The position numbers were made by a program, and so were the translations under genes. Shown piece after piece: positions 23,224-33,500 of a stretch of DNA of 33,991 bases (positions within the stretch are counted from its first letter, which is position 1; the number at the start of each line of letters is the position of its first letter). The stretch covers positions 1-33,991 of the forward strand of contig JAHZIT010000148.1 of the NCBI GenBank assembly GCA_022601275.1, given 5' to 3'. The notes under the pieces were generated by a model. The model was not told the DNA's origin. It worked only from the letters and a program-made list of their open reading frames with translations, and ran no database searches. This stretch comes from Actinomycetes bacterium. GTDB taxonomy: Bacteria > Actinomycetota > Actinomycetes > Mycobacteriales > Mycobacteriaceae.

Positions 23224-23940
23224 GTGGCAGTATCCCGCCGTGATGTCCTCAAGTGCGCCGCCGTAGCTACGCCGGCCGTCTTCGGTGTGGGTGCGCTCGC
23301 CCAGACGCCTCAAGCATCGGCCGCGCCGCTGGGAATCCTGCTCGACTATGCGGCCGGCGTCATCAAAGCTGCGGATATCAAGGCCTCGGGGGCGCTCGGG
23401 GCCATCCGCTACGTATCGGATCGCCGCCCCGGCGGCGACTGGATGCTCGGTAAGCCGATTGAATTGGCCGAGGCGCGTGATCTGTACCAGGGTGGGCTGA
23501 AGATCGCCTCCTGCTACCAATACGGCAAGAAGGACACCGCAGACTGGCTGGCCGGTGAGCCCGCAGGAATTAAGCACGCCCAGCGGGGCTGGCAATTACA
23601 CACGGCCGCGGGCGGTCCGGTCGGGGCGCCGATCTACACGTCTATCGACGACAACCCGACGTACGAGCAATACAAAGCCCAGGTAGCGCCGTATCTGCGT
23701 GGTTGGGAGCGGGTCCTGGGGCACCAGCGTGTCGGTGTTTATGCCAACTCCAAGACCATTGAGTGGGCACTTCAGGATGGGCTCGGGTCGTATTTCTGGC
23801 AGCACAACTGGGGCTCCCCGGGGCGCGTCGCGCACCAGGCCGCCCACCTCCATCAGGTGGAGATCGACAAGCGCAAGGTGGCCGGTGTGGGCGTCGACAT
23901 CAACCACATTCTCAAGCCGCGATTCGGTCAGTGGGACTAA
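23224..23940 (+). CDS. Tat-exported DUF1906 glycoside-hydrolase-like protein (Rv2525c homologue)
   Basis: It has 238 residues from GTG 23224. The N-terminus carries a twin-arginine export signal (SRRDVLK, then a hydrophobic stretch and ASAAPLG). The rest is a DUF1906 TIM-barrel domain: LLDYAAGVI, RYVSDRRPGGDWMLGKPI, SCYQYGK, IYTSIDDNPTYEQYKAQV, GVYANSKTIEW, YFWQHNWGSPG and VEIDKRKVAGVGVDINHIL. It matches M. tuberculosis Rv2525c almost throughout, as recalled from memory, including the position next to fas. That protein is reported as exported and glycoside-hydrolase-like, with an uncertain substrate, probably in the cell envelope. No clear ribosome site is seen. Confidence 0.93.
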   Translation: MAVSRRDVLKCAAVATPAVFGVGALAQTPQASAAPLGILLDYAAGVIKAADIKASGALGAIRYVSDRRPGGDWMLGKPIELAEARDLYQGGLKIASCYQYGKKDTADWLAGEPAGIKHAQRGWQLHTAAGGPVGAPIYTSIDDNPTYEQYKAQVAPYLRGWERVLGHQRVGVYANSKTIEWALQDGLGSYFWQHNWGSPGRVAHQAAHLHQVEIDKRKVAGVGVDINHILKPRFGQWD

Positions 23941-23961
23941 GACTTACTGACTAGTAAGTTT
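23940..23961 (+). repeat. Hairpin or operator directly after the Rv2525c homologue
   Basis: ACTTACT (23942-23948) and AGTAAGT (23953-23959) form perfect seven-base arms around GACT; one G-U and one A-T pair extend the stem to nine. It starts at the last base of the stop codon and is followed by a short TTTA. It could act as a weak terminator. Its TTACTnnnnAGTAA shape also resembles operators of TetR-type regulators, the family of FasR. Confidence 0.5.
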
Positions 23962-24357
23962 ATGCAGCAAACTTGGCGGTTCCATGCCGTGGTGTGAAAA
24001 GACAGTTGCCGACAAGTTGTCGACTCTCGTGGAGAATGCGAACCGCATAGTGCGAACTGAAATATTCAGATAACGATTATGTAACAATACTGCTTTGATC
24101 TGGGCTTCTTTCCTACTCGACCGTAACCACCTGCATGCAGGACCTTTGTACGCGAAGAGTTTGGGTCCTCGCAGACCGCGCGTTATTCAACCTCTGTTAC
24201 CCGTGCGTAGAACTCATCAGTAACGATTCCGGGGGCGAAAATCATGCCGTTTCTTATGACACTCTTAGTGCAGCTGGAGCGTCCGCCACAGCCCGCGAGG
24301 AGAGCTGAGTTCGCTGACTAGACCAGCCGAGAGAAGCCGGTTCGACCCCGAGTCGCA
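23962..24357 (+). promoter_or_regulatory. fas upstream region with several palindromes
   Basis: This non-coding stretch is richer in A and T than its surroundings and is the expected control region of fas-acpS. Palindromic elements are CGACAA-G-TTGTCG (24010-24022), ATGCG-AAC-CGCAT (24036-24048), CCTGCATGCAGG (24130-24141) and an AGGACC / GGTCCT hairpin (24139-24144 and 24164-24169). TAACGATT occurs at 24071 and 24221, and GTTAC / GTAAC face each other at 24196 and 24220. In M. tuberculosis the activator FasR binds inverted repeats upstream of fas, but I cannot say which element here is its site. No gene was found in this stretch. Confidence 0.5.
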
Positions 24358-24453
24358 ATGGCCCACCGGGAGCGCGGGCCAGCGCCCAAGCCGAGCCGCC
24401 CGAGACGACACCAGCCCGAGAAGACACCAGCCCGAGAAGACCAGCCCGAGAAG
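24322..24453 (+). repeat. Repeated ACCAGCCCGAGAAG units in the fas leader
   Basis: Three identical 14-bp units lie at 24410-24423, 24426-24439 and 24440-24453, with a near copy at 24322-24336. They precede the fas GTG by 50 to 180 nt and contain GAGAAG, a weak ribosome-site-like sequence. The frame upstream of fas is open through them, but the translation is low-complexity and does not match FAS-I proteins. Confidence 0.8.
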
Positions 24454-24504
24454 ATCAGGCCAAGCGCGATGCACCGCGATGATGGACCGAGGAGACGACA
24501 CGAC

Positions 24505-27500
24505 GTGACGATCAACGACCAGCACCGCGCCACCTCCGCATCAGGCAACGGCTCCGAAACGGGTCAGGTCGCAGAACCGCTGGCAGGGGCGCACGCGCTG
24601 GTCGATCGACTGCACGCTGGGGAACCGTACGCGGTGGCCTTCGGCGGCCAGGGTGGTTCCTGGCTGGAGAACCTCGAGGAGCTGGTCAACTCAGCAGGCA
24701 TCGAGTCTGAGATCACCGCGTTGGTCGGCGAGGCGGAACTGCTGCTGGAACCGCTGGCGCGCGAGCTGGTCGTGGTTCGTCCCATCGGATTCGAGCCGAT
24801 GCAGTGGGTCCGCGCGCTGGCCGCCGACGAGCCGTTGCCCGCTGCGAAGGACCTCACCTCGGCGGCCATCTCCTCACCCGGGATTCTGCTCACCCAGATA
24901 GCGGCTATCCGCGCGCTGCAGCGTCAGGGCCTTGACCTCACCGGTCATCCTCCGGTCGCCATCGCCGGGCACTCACAGGGCGTCACCGCCGCGGAGTCGC
25001 TCAAGGCGCACGGAGCCCGCGACGTCGAGTTGCTCGCCATCGGCCAGTTGATCGGGGCGGGGGGATCGCTCATGTCGCGTCGCTGCGGCATGGTCAGTCG
25101 TGGCGACAAGTCGCCGATGGTGTCGGTCACCAATGTCGACCCTGCTCGATTGGTCGAGCTTCTCGACCGGTTCGCTCAAGACGTGCGCACCGTGGCGGCG
25201 CCGGCACTGTCCATTCGCAATGGCAGGCGCTCGGTGGTCATCACCGGAACCCCCGAACAACTGGCCCGGTTCGAGCTCTACTGCGAGAAGGTCACGGAGA
25301 AAGAAGAAGCCGAACGAAAGAACAAGTTGCGCGGCGGCGCGGTATTCCAGCCGGTGTTCAGCCAGGTCAATGTCGAGGTCGGCTTCCATACGCCCCGGTT
25401 GGCCGGCGCCGTCGAGCTGGTCACCGGGTGGGCAGCGCGCACCGGCCTGGACACCGAGTTGACCCGCCGGCTCAGCGAGATCATCTTCGTCAACCCGGTC
25501 GATTGGGTCTCCGAGGTGGAGGGCCTCGCCGCGGCGGGCGCCAAGTGGATCATCGACCTGGGCCCCAGCGATACCGTGACCCGGTTGACCGCACCGGTGA
25601 TCCGCGGGCTCGGCATCGGCATCGTGCCCGCCGCCACGCGCGCCGGCCAGCGCAGCCTGTTCACCGCCGGTGCCGCTCCGGATGTCGCCCCGGCCTGGTC
25701 GAGCTACGCGCCCTCGTCGATCAAGCTGCCCGACGGTTCGGTCAAGGTGTCGACCAAGTTCACCCGGCTCACCGGAAGGTCGCCAATCCTGCTCGCAGGC
25801 ATGACCCCGACGACTGTGGACGCCAAGATCGTCGCTGCCGCCGCCAACGCCGGACACTGGGCCGAGCTGGCCGGTGGCGGCCAGGTCACCGAAGAGATCT
25901 TCGACGGTCGGATGGAAGAGCTGGTCAAGCTCTTGGAGCCGGGTCGCGCCGTGCAGTTCAACTCTCTGTTCCTCGATCCTTATCTGTGGAAGCTGCAGGT
26001 AGGCGGTAAGCGCCTGGTGCAGAAAGCTCGCCAGTCCGGCGCACCGATCGACGGTGTGGTCGTCTCGGCCGGCATCCCGGATCTCGACGAGGCCGTTGAG
26101 CTGATCGAGGAGCTCAACACCGCGGGCATCAGCTACGTCGCGTTCAAGCCGGGCACGGTCGACCAGATCAAGTCGGTGCTCAAGATCGCGGCCGAGGTGC
26201 CCGATAGGGACGTCATCGTCCACATCGAGGGGGGCCGCGCCGGCGGGCACCACTCGTGGGAGGACCTCGACGACCTGCTGCTGGCGACCTACGGGGAGCT
26301 GCGCAAGTACACCAACGTCACGATCTGCGTCGGCGGAGGCATCGGCACGCCCGAGCGGGCGGCCGACTACCTTTCCGGCGACTGGGCCAAGGATTACGGA
26401 TTCCCGTCGATGCCGGTCGACGGCATCCTGGTCGGCACCGCCGCGATGGCCGCCAAGGAGGCGACGACCTCGCCGGCTGTCAAGCAGATGCTCGTCGAGA
26501 CCACCGGTACCGATATCTGGGTCGGAGCAGGTAAGGCCATCAACGGCATGGCCAGTGGTCGCAGTCAGCTCGGTGCCGACATCCACGAGATCGACAACAC
26601 CGCCTCGCGCTGCGGCCGCTTACTGGACGAGGTCGCCGGCGACGTCGACGCGGTCGCGGAGCGCCGCGACGAGATCATCGCCGCAATGCACGACACCGCC
26701 AAGCCCTACTTCGGCGACCTCGACGACATGAGCTACCTCCAGTGGCTGCGGCGCTATGTCGAGTTGGCCATCGGCGCGGGCGATACCACCGCCGACACCG
26801 CCGCGCCCGGCAGTCCCTGGCTCGCCGATACCTGGCGGGATCGCTTCGAGGAGATGCTCAAGCGCACCGAGTCGCGCCTGCACGAAAAGGACTTCGGCCC
26901 AATCGAGTCGCTGTTTGGCCCCGGCGCCCAAGACCCCGACGGCCGAGAGCTGCTCGAACAGCCCGAACGGGCGATCGCTGCGGTATTGGCGCGCTATCCC
27001 GACGCCGAGTCGGTCAGGCTGCATCCGGCAGACGTGCCCTTCTTTGTCACGCTGTGCAAGAAGCCCGGCAAGCCGGTCAATTTCGTACCGGTCATCGACA
27101 AAGATGTCCGACGCTGGTGGCGCAGCGACTCGTTGTGGCAGGCCCATGACGCGCGCTACAGCGCCGAACAGGTCTGCATCATCCCCGGCACCCAGGCCGT
27201 CGCTGGGATCACCAGAGTCGACGAGCCGGTCGGCGAGCTGCTGGATCGTTTCGAGCAGGAGATGATCGACCGAGTGGCGGGCTCAGGCATCGAGCCGGTC
27301 AACGTGGTGTCCCGCCGTCAGGCCCGTGCCGACATCAACGGACCGCTTGCCGTGGTCCTCGACTCGCCCGACGTGCTTTGGGCGGGCCGCACCGCGATCA
27401 ACCCCGTGCACCGCATCGGTGAGCCAGGGGAGTGGCAGGTCAACGACGTGCCTGGAAAGCCCACCGCCACGCATCCGTCCACGGGCGCCCGGCTGGAGCT

Positions 27501-30500
27501 GACAGCCGATGCGGGCCGGCGGGCAGGTTTGACGGGGCCCGGGGATGCTCCAGGCGATGCTGCGGTCACGTTGAGTGTCCCGCTCTCCGATGTCTGGATT
27601 GACATCCGCTTCACCCTTCCTCCCTGCACGGCCGACGGAGCTATGCCGATCGTCACCGTCGAAGATGCGTCGACGGCCATGCGTGCGGTGCTGGCCATCG
27701 CCGCCGGTGTTGAGGGGCCGGATGCGCTTCCGCCGGTTGAGGACGGCACCACGACGATGACGGTCGAATGGGATCCGGAGAAGGTCGCCGACCACACCGG
27801 TGTCACAGCGACTTTCGGTGCGCCCCTGGCTCCCGGGCTCACCTTGGTGCCCGATGCACTGGTCGGGCTGTGCTGGCCCGCGGTGTTCGCGGTCATCGGG
27901 TCGGCACTCACAGATGAAGGTTTCCCAGTTGTTGAGGGCCTGCTGAGTCTGGTGCATCTCGACCACGCGGCTCGGTTGCTGCAGGCGATGCCAGCGGTCA
28001 AGTCCGAATTAACCGTCACCGCAACCGCTTCGGCGGCGACCGACACCGAGGTTGGCCGTGTGGTTCCGGTGGCGGTGACGATCCGGCGGGCCGACGAGGC
28101 CAGCGGGGTCGACGGAGCCGATGGTGGCGGCGGTCCCGCGGTGTTGGCCACCCTGCAGGAGCGCTTCGCGATCCGCGGCCGCACCGGTGCGGCCGAACTG
28201 ACCGATCCGCCGCGTGCCGGTGGTGCGATCACTGACAACGCCACCGATACCCCGCGCCGCCGGCGCCGTGACGTCGTCCTCACCGCGCCGGTCGACATGA
28301 GCGCATTCGCGGTCGTCTCCGGCGACCACAACCCGATCCACACAGACCGGGCGGCCGCGCTGCTCGCCGGTCTGAAAACACCGATCGTGCATGGTATGTG
28401 GCTTTCGGCAGCGGCCCAGCACGCGGTCGCCGCCACCGACGGCCAGGCCACGCCGCCGCCCCGTTTGGTGGGCTGGACTTCCCGTTTCCTGGGGATGGTG
28501 CTGCCCGGCGACGAGATCGAATTCCGGGTAGATCGCGTCGGTATCGACCGCGGCGCAGAGATTGTCGAGGTGGCTGCGCGGGTGGGATCGGAGCTGGTCA
28601 TGTCGGCCACGGCGCAGTTGGCCGCACCCAAGACGGTCTATGCGTTCCCCGGTCAGGGCATCCAGTCCAAGGGGATGGGCATGGACGTGCGCTCCCGGTC
28701 AAAGGCGGCACGCCAGGTCTGGGACTCTGCGGACAAGTTCACCCGCGAAACCCTGGGCTTCTCGGTACTGCACGTCGTGCGGGACAATCCGACCAGTCTC
28801 ATTGCCTCCGGTGTGCATTATTCCCATCCCGAGGGCGTTCTCTATCTGACGCAGTTCACCCAGGTCGCGATGGCGACGGTGGCCGCTGCCCAGGTCGCCG
28901 AAATGCGTGAGCAGGGCGCGTTCGTCGAGGGCGCCATGGCGTGCGGGCACTCGGTCGGTGAGTACACCGCGATAGCCTGCGTCAGCGGCGTGTACCCGCT
29001 CGAAGCACTGCTGGAGGTGGTGTTCCACCGCGGTTCGAAGATGCACGACATCGTGCCCAGGGACTCCGCGGGCCGTTCGAATTATCGGCTCGCCGCGATT
29101 CGCCCCTCCCAGATCGATCTCGATGACGAAGACGTTCTCGGCTTCGTCGAAGAGATCTCTGAGCGTACGGGCGAGTTTCTTCAGATCGTGAACTACAACC
29201 TGCGCGGCTCGCAGTATGCCATCGCCGGCACCGTCCGAGGTTTGGAGGAGCTCGAGGACGAGGTCGAGCGTCGCCGCGAGATCAGTGGCGGCAAGCGGTC
29301 GTTCATTCTGGTGCCCGGCATCGACGTGCCCTTCCACTCCTCGGTGCTGCGCGTCGGCGTCGCCGACTTCCGGCGCTCGCTGGAGCGGGTCATGCCCGTC
29401 GACGCCGATCCGGCGCTGCTCGTCGGAAAATACATCCCCAACCTGGTCCCCAGGCCGTTCACGCTGGACCGCGACTTCATCGAGGAGATTCGCGATCTGG
29501 TGCCCGCTGAACCGCTCGACGAGATCCTCGCCGATTACGAGACGTGGCGGAACGAGAAGCCGAGGGAACTCTGCCGCAAGATCGTCATCGAGCTGCTGGC
29601 CTGGCAGTTCGCCAGCCCGGTGCGCTGGATCGAGACCCAGGATCTGCTCTTCATCGAGGAGGCAGCCGGCGGGCTCGGCGTCGAACGGTTCGTCGAGATC
29701 GGCGTGAAGTCCGCGCCTACCGTCGCGGGCCTGGCCAGCAACACGCTCAAGCTGCCGGAGTACTCGCACAACACCACCGAGGTCCTCAACGCTGAGCGCG
29801 ACGCCGCGGTGCTGTTCGCCACCGATACCGACCCCGAGCCGGACATGGAGGAATCCGCAGAGGACACGGCACCGGTACCCGAGGCGGCTCCGGTGGAGGC
29901 GGTGCCCGCCGCTCCGGCCCCCGCCGCCGCGCCCAGCGGCGCTCCACGCCCCGACGATCTGACGTTCGACGCCTCTGATGCCACCATGGCCCTGATCGCG
30001 CTGTCGGCAAAGATCCGTATCGACCAGATCGAGCCCCTGGATTCCATCGAGTCCATCACCGACGGGGCGTCCTCGCGCCGCAACCAGATGCTCGTCGATC
30101 TGGGTTCGGAGCTGAACCTCGGTGCCATCGACGGTGCCGCCGAGGCCGACCTGGCCGGCCTGAAGTCACAGGTGACCAAGCTGGCCCGAACCTACAAGCC
30201 GTTCGGTCCGGTGCTCTCGGACTCCATCAACGACCAGCTGCGTTCTGTCCTGGGCCCCTCGGGTAAGCGTCCCGCCTACATCACCGAACGGGTCAAGAAG
30301 ACCTGGGAGCTCGGCGACGGCTGGGCCAGGCACGTCACCGTGGAGGTCGCGCTGGGCACCCGCGAGGGATCAAGCGTGCGCGGCGACGCGCTCGGCGGTC
30401 TGCACGACGGTGCGCTGGTTGATGCGGCCGGTGTCGACAAGGCGATCGACGCCGCGGTGGCCGCGGTGGCCGCGCGGCGCGGCGTGCAGGTGGCACTGCC

Positions 30501-33500
30501 GTCCGCGGGCGGTGCCGCCGGCGACGTGGTCGACTCCGCGGCCCTGAGCGAGTTCGCCGATCGGGTTACCGGACCCGACGGTGTGCTTGCCTCGGCGGCC
30601 CGCACGATCCTGGACGAGTTGGGGCTCGGCGGTGCCACAGGCAACCTCGAGGGACCTCCCGACGGGGAGCTCGTCGACCTGATCACCGCCGAACTCGGTT
30701 CGGACTGGCCCCGTTTGGTGGCCCCGGCTTTCGACAGTCGCAAGGCCGTGGTCTTCGACGACCGGTGGGCCAGTGCCCGTGAGGATCTGGCCAGGATCTG
30801 GTTGATGGACGAGGACGACCTCGAGCCACAGTGGGCTCGTTATGCCGAAAGGTTCGAGGGCACGGGCCATGTGGTGAGTACCCAGGCCGGTTACTGGCAA
30901 GGCAAGTCGCTGGCCGCCGGACGGAACACTCACGCTTCGCTATTCGCCCGTGCCGCGGCCGGGGCGGAGAACCCGGGCAAGGGCCGCTACGCCGACGATG
31001 TCGCGGTGGTGACAGGTGCCTCCAAGGGGTCGATCGCGGCTGCTGTGGTGGCGCAGCTCCTGGAAGGGGGCGCCACCGTCGTCGCGACGACGTCCAGGCT
31101 CGACGACGACAGGCTCGGGTTCTACCGCAGCCTGTACCGAGACAACGCTCGCTTCGGCGCGCGGTTGTGGGTGCTGCCCGCGAACATGGCTTCCTACAAC
31201 GACATCGACGCGCTGGCGGAGTGGGTCGGCTCTGAGCAGTCCGAGAGCCTCGGACCGAAATCGATTCACATCAAGGACGCGCTCACCCCGACGCTGCTGT
31301 TCCCTTTCGCAGCTCCACGGGTGGGTGGCGATCTGTCCGAGGCCGGCTCTCGCTCCGAGATGGAGATGAAGGTTCTGCTGTGGGCAGTCCAGCGGCTGAT
31401 CGGGGGCCTGTCCCACATCGGGGCCGAGCGCGACATCGCGGCGCGGCTGCACGTGGTGCTGCCCGGCTCACCGAACCGCGGAATGTTCGGTGGCGACGGT
31501 GCCTACGGAGAGTCGAAGTCGGCCCTGGACGCGGTGGTGTCGAGATGGACGTCCGAGACGTCGTGGGCCCAGCGTGTCAGCCTGGCTCACGCGCTGATCG
31601 GCTGGACGCGCGGCACCGGCCTGATGGGCCATAACGACGCCATCGTGGAGGGGGTAGAAGCAGCCGGTGTGACCACCTACTCGACCGAGCAGATGGCGAG
31701 CATGTTGCTGGCCCTGTGCGACGTCGAGACCAAGGTCGCTGCCGCGCGGGAACCCGTGCTGGCCGACCTGACAGGCGGGCTTGCCGAGGTCGATCTGGAC
31801 CTGCCGGCGTTGGCCGCCAAAGCGCGGGAGGAAGCTGCCGGCGGTCCGGCCGACGAGGGCGACGATTTCAGCGAGGACGACAGCAGTGGCGCCGACGATC
31901 ACATGATCGCCGCGCTGCCGTCCCCGCCGCGTCCCGTCACCGTCGCGCCGCCGCCGGAGTGGGAGGACCTCGACGTCGACCCTGCCGATCTGGTGGTCAT
32001 CGTCGGCGGCGCCGAACTCGGCCCGTATGGATCGTCGCGCACCCGCTTCGAGATGGAGGTCGACAACGAACTTTCCGCGGCCGGGGTGCTCGAGCTTGCC
32101 TGGACCACCGGTCTCCTCAAGTGGGAGGACGATCCTCAACCAGGCTGGTACGACACCGAATCCGGTGACCTGGTTGATGAAGCGGACCTGGTTGAGCGCT
32201 ACCACGATGCGGTCGTCGATCGCGTGGGCATCCGCGAGTTCGTTGGTGACGGCGCGATCGACGGGGATCACTCGGCGCCGCTGCTAGTGTCGGTCTTCCT
32301 GGATAAGGACTTCTCCTTCGTGGTGTCGTCGGAAGCCGATGCGCGTGCGTTCGTCGAATTCGACCCCGAGCACACGCTGATCACCCCGGTGCCCGACAGC
32401 GCCGACTGGAAAGTCATTCGCAAGGCGGGCACCGAGATTCGCGTGCCGCGCAAGTCGAAGCTATCCCGCAAAGTGGGCGCGCAGATCCCGACCGGGTTCG
32501 ATCCACAGGTCTGGGGCATCACCCCGGATATGGCGAATTCGATCGACCGGGTCGCGTTGTGGAACCTCGTTGCGACCGTCGATGCGTTCCTGTCCGCCGG
32601 GTTCTCGCCGACGGAGCTGATGCGTTGGGTGCACCCAAGCCTGGTGGCCAGCACGCAGGGCACCGGCATGGGCGGGCTGACCTCGATGCAGACCATGTTC
32701 CACGGCAATTTGTTGGACAAGAACAAGCCGAACGACATCCTCCAGGAGACACTGCCGAACGTCGTTGCCGCCCATGTGATTCAGAGTTATGTGGGCAGCT
32801 ATGGATCCATGATCCACCCGGTCGGGGCATGTGCCACCGCAGCCGTTTCGCTCGAAGAAGGCGTGGACAAGATCCGGCTGGGCAAGGCCGAACTCGTGGT
32901 CACCGGCGGCTATGACGACCTCACGCTGGATTCTGTCATCGGCTTCGGCGACATGGCCGCGACCGCTGACACCGAGATGATGCGGGGCAAGGGGATCAGC
33001 GATGAGCGGTTCTCCCGGGCCAACGACCGGCGCAGGCTCGGCTTCGTCGAGGCTGAGGGCGGCGGCACAATTCTGTTGGCGCGCGGCGACCTGGCCCTCA
33101 GGATGGGGTTGCCGGTGCTGGCCGTCGTCGCCCACGCGCAGTCCTACGGCGACGGCGTGCACACCTCGATACCCGCTCCTGGGCTCGGCGCTCTCGGTGC
33201 GGGCCGCGGCGGCAGGGAGTCGGTGTTGGCCCAGTCGCTGAAGAGGCTGGGTGTCGGGGCCGACGATGTTGCCGTCATCTCCAAACACGACACCTCGACG
33301 CTGGCCAACGATCCCAACGAGCAGGAATTGCATGAGCGGTTGGCTGCTTCGCTGGGGCGCTCTGAGGGTGCCCCGCTGTTCATCGTTTCCCAGAAGAGCC
33401 TTACCGGGCATGCCAAGGGTGGTGCGGCGGTGTTCCAGATGATGGGTCTGTGCCAGATCCTGCGGGACGGTGTCATCCCGGCGAACCGGAGTCTGGACTG

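Noticed and set aside
24358..24504. 49-residue extension of FAS-I
   Set aside because: The translation is low-complexity and comes from tandem repeats; GTG 24505 has a good ribosome site and matches the M. tuberculosis start.
24973..26586. Long open frame on the minus strand inside fas (537 codons)
   Set aside because: It is antisense to the clearly coding FAS-I acetyltransferase and reductase domains, has no recognisable domain, and long antisense frames are expected in GC-rich DNA. The same applies to the minus-strand frame at 32461-33864.
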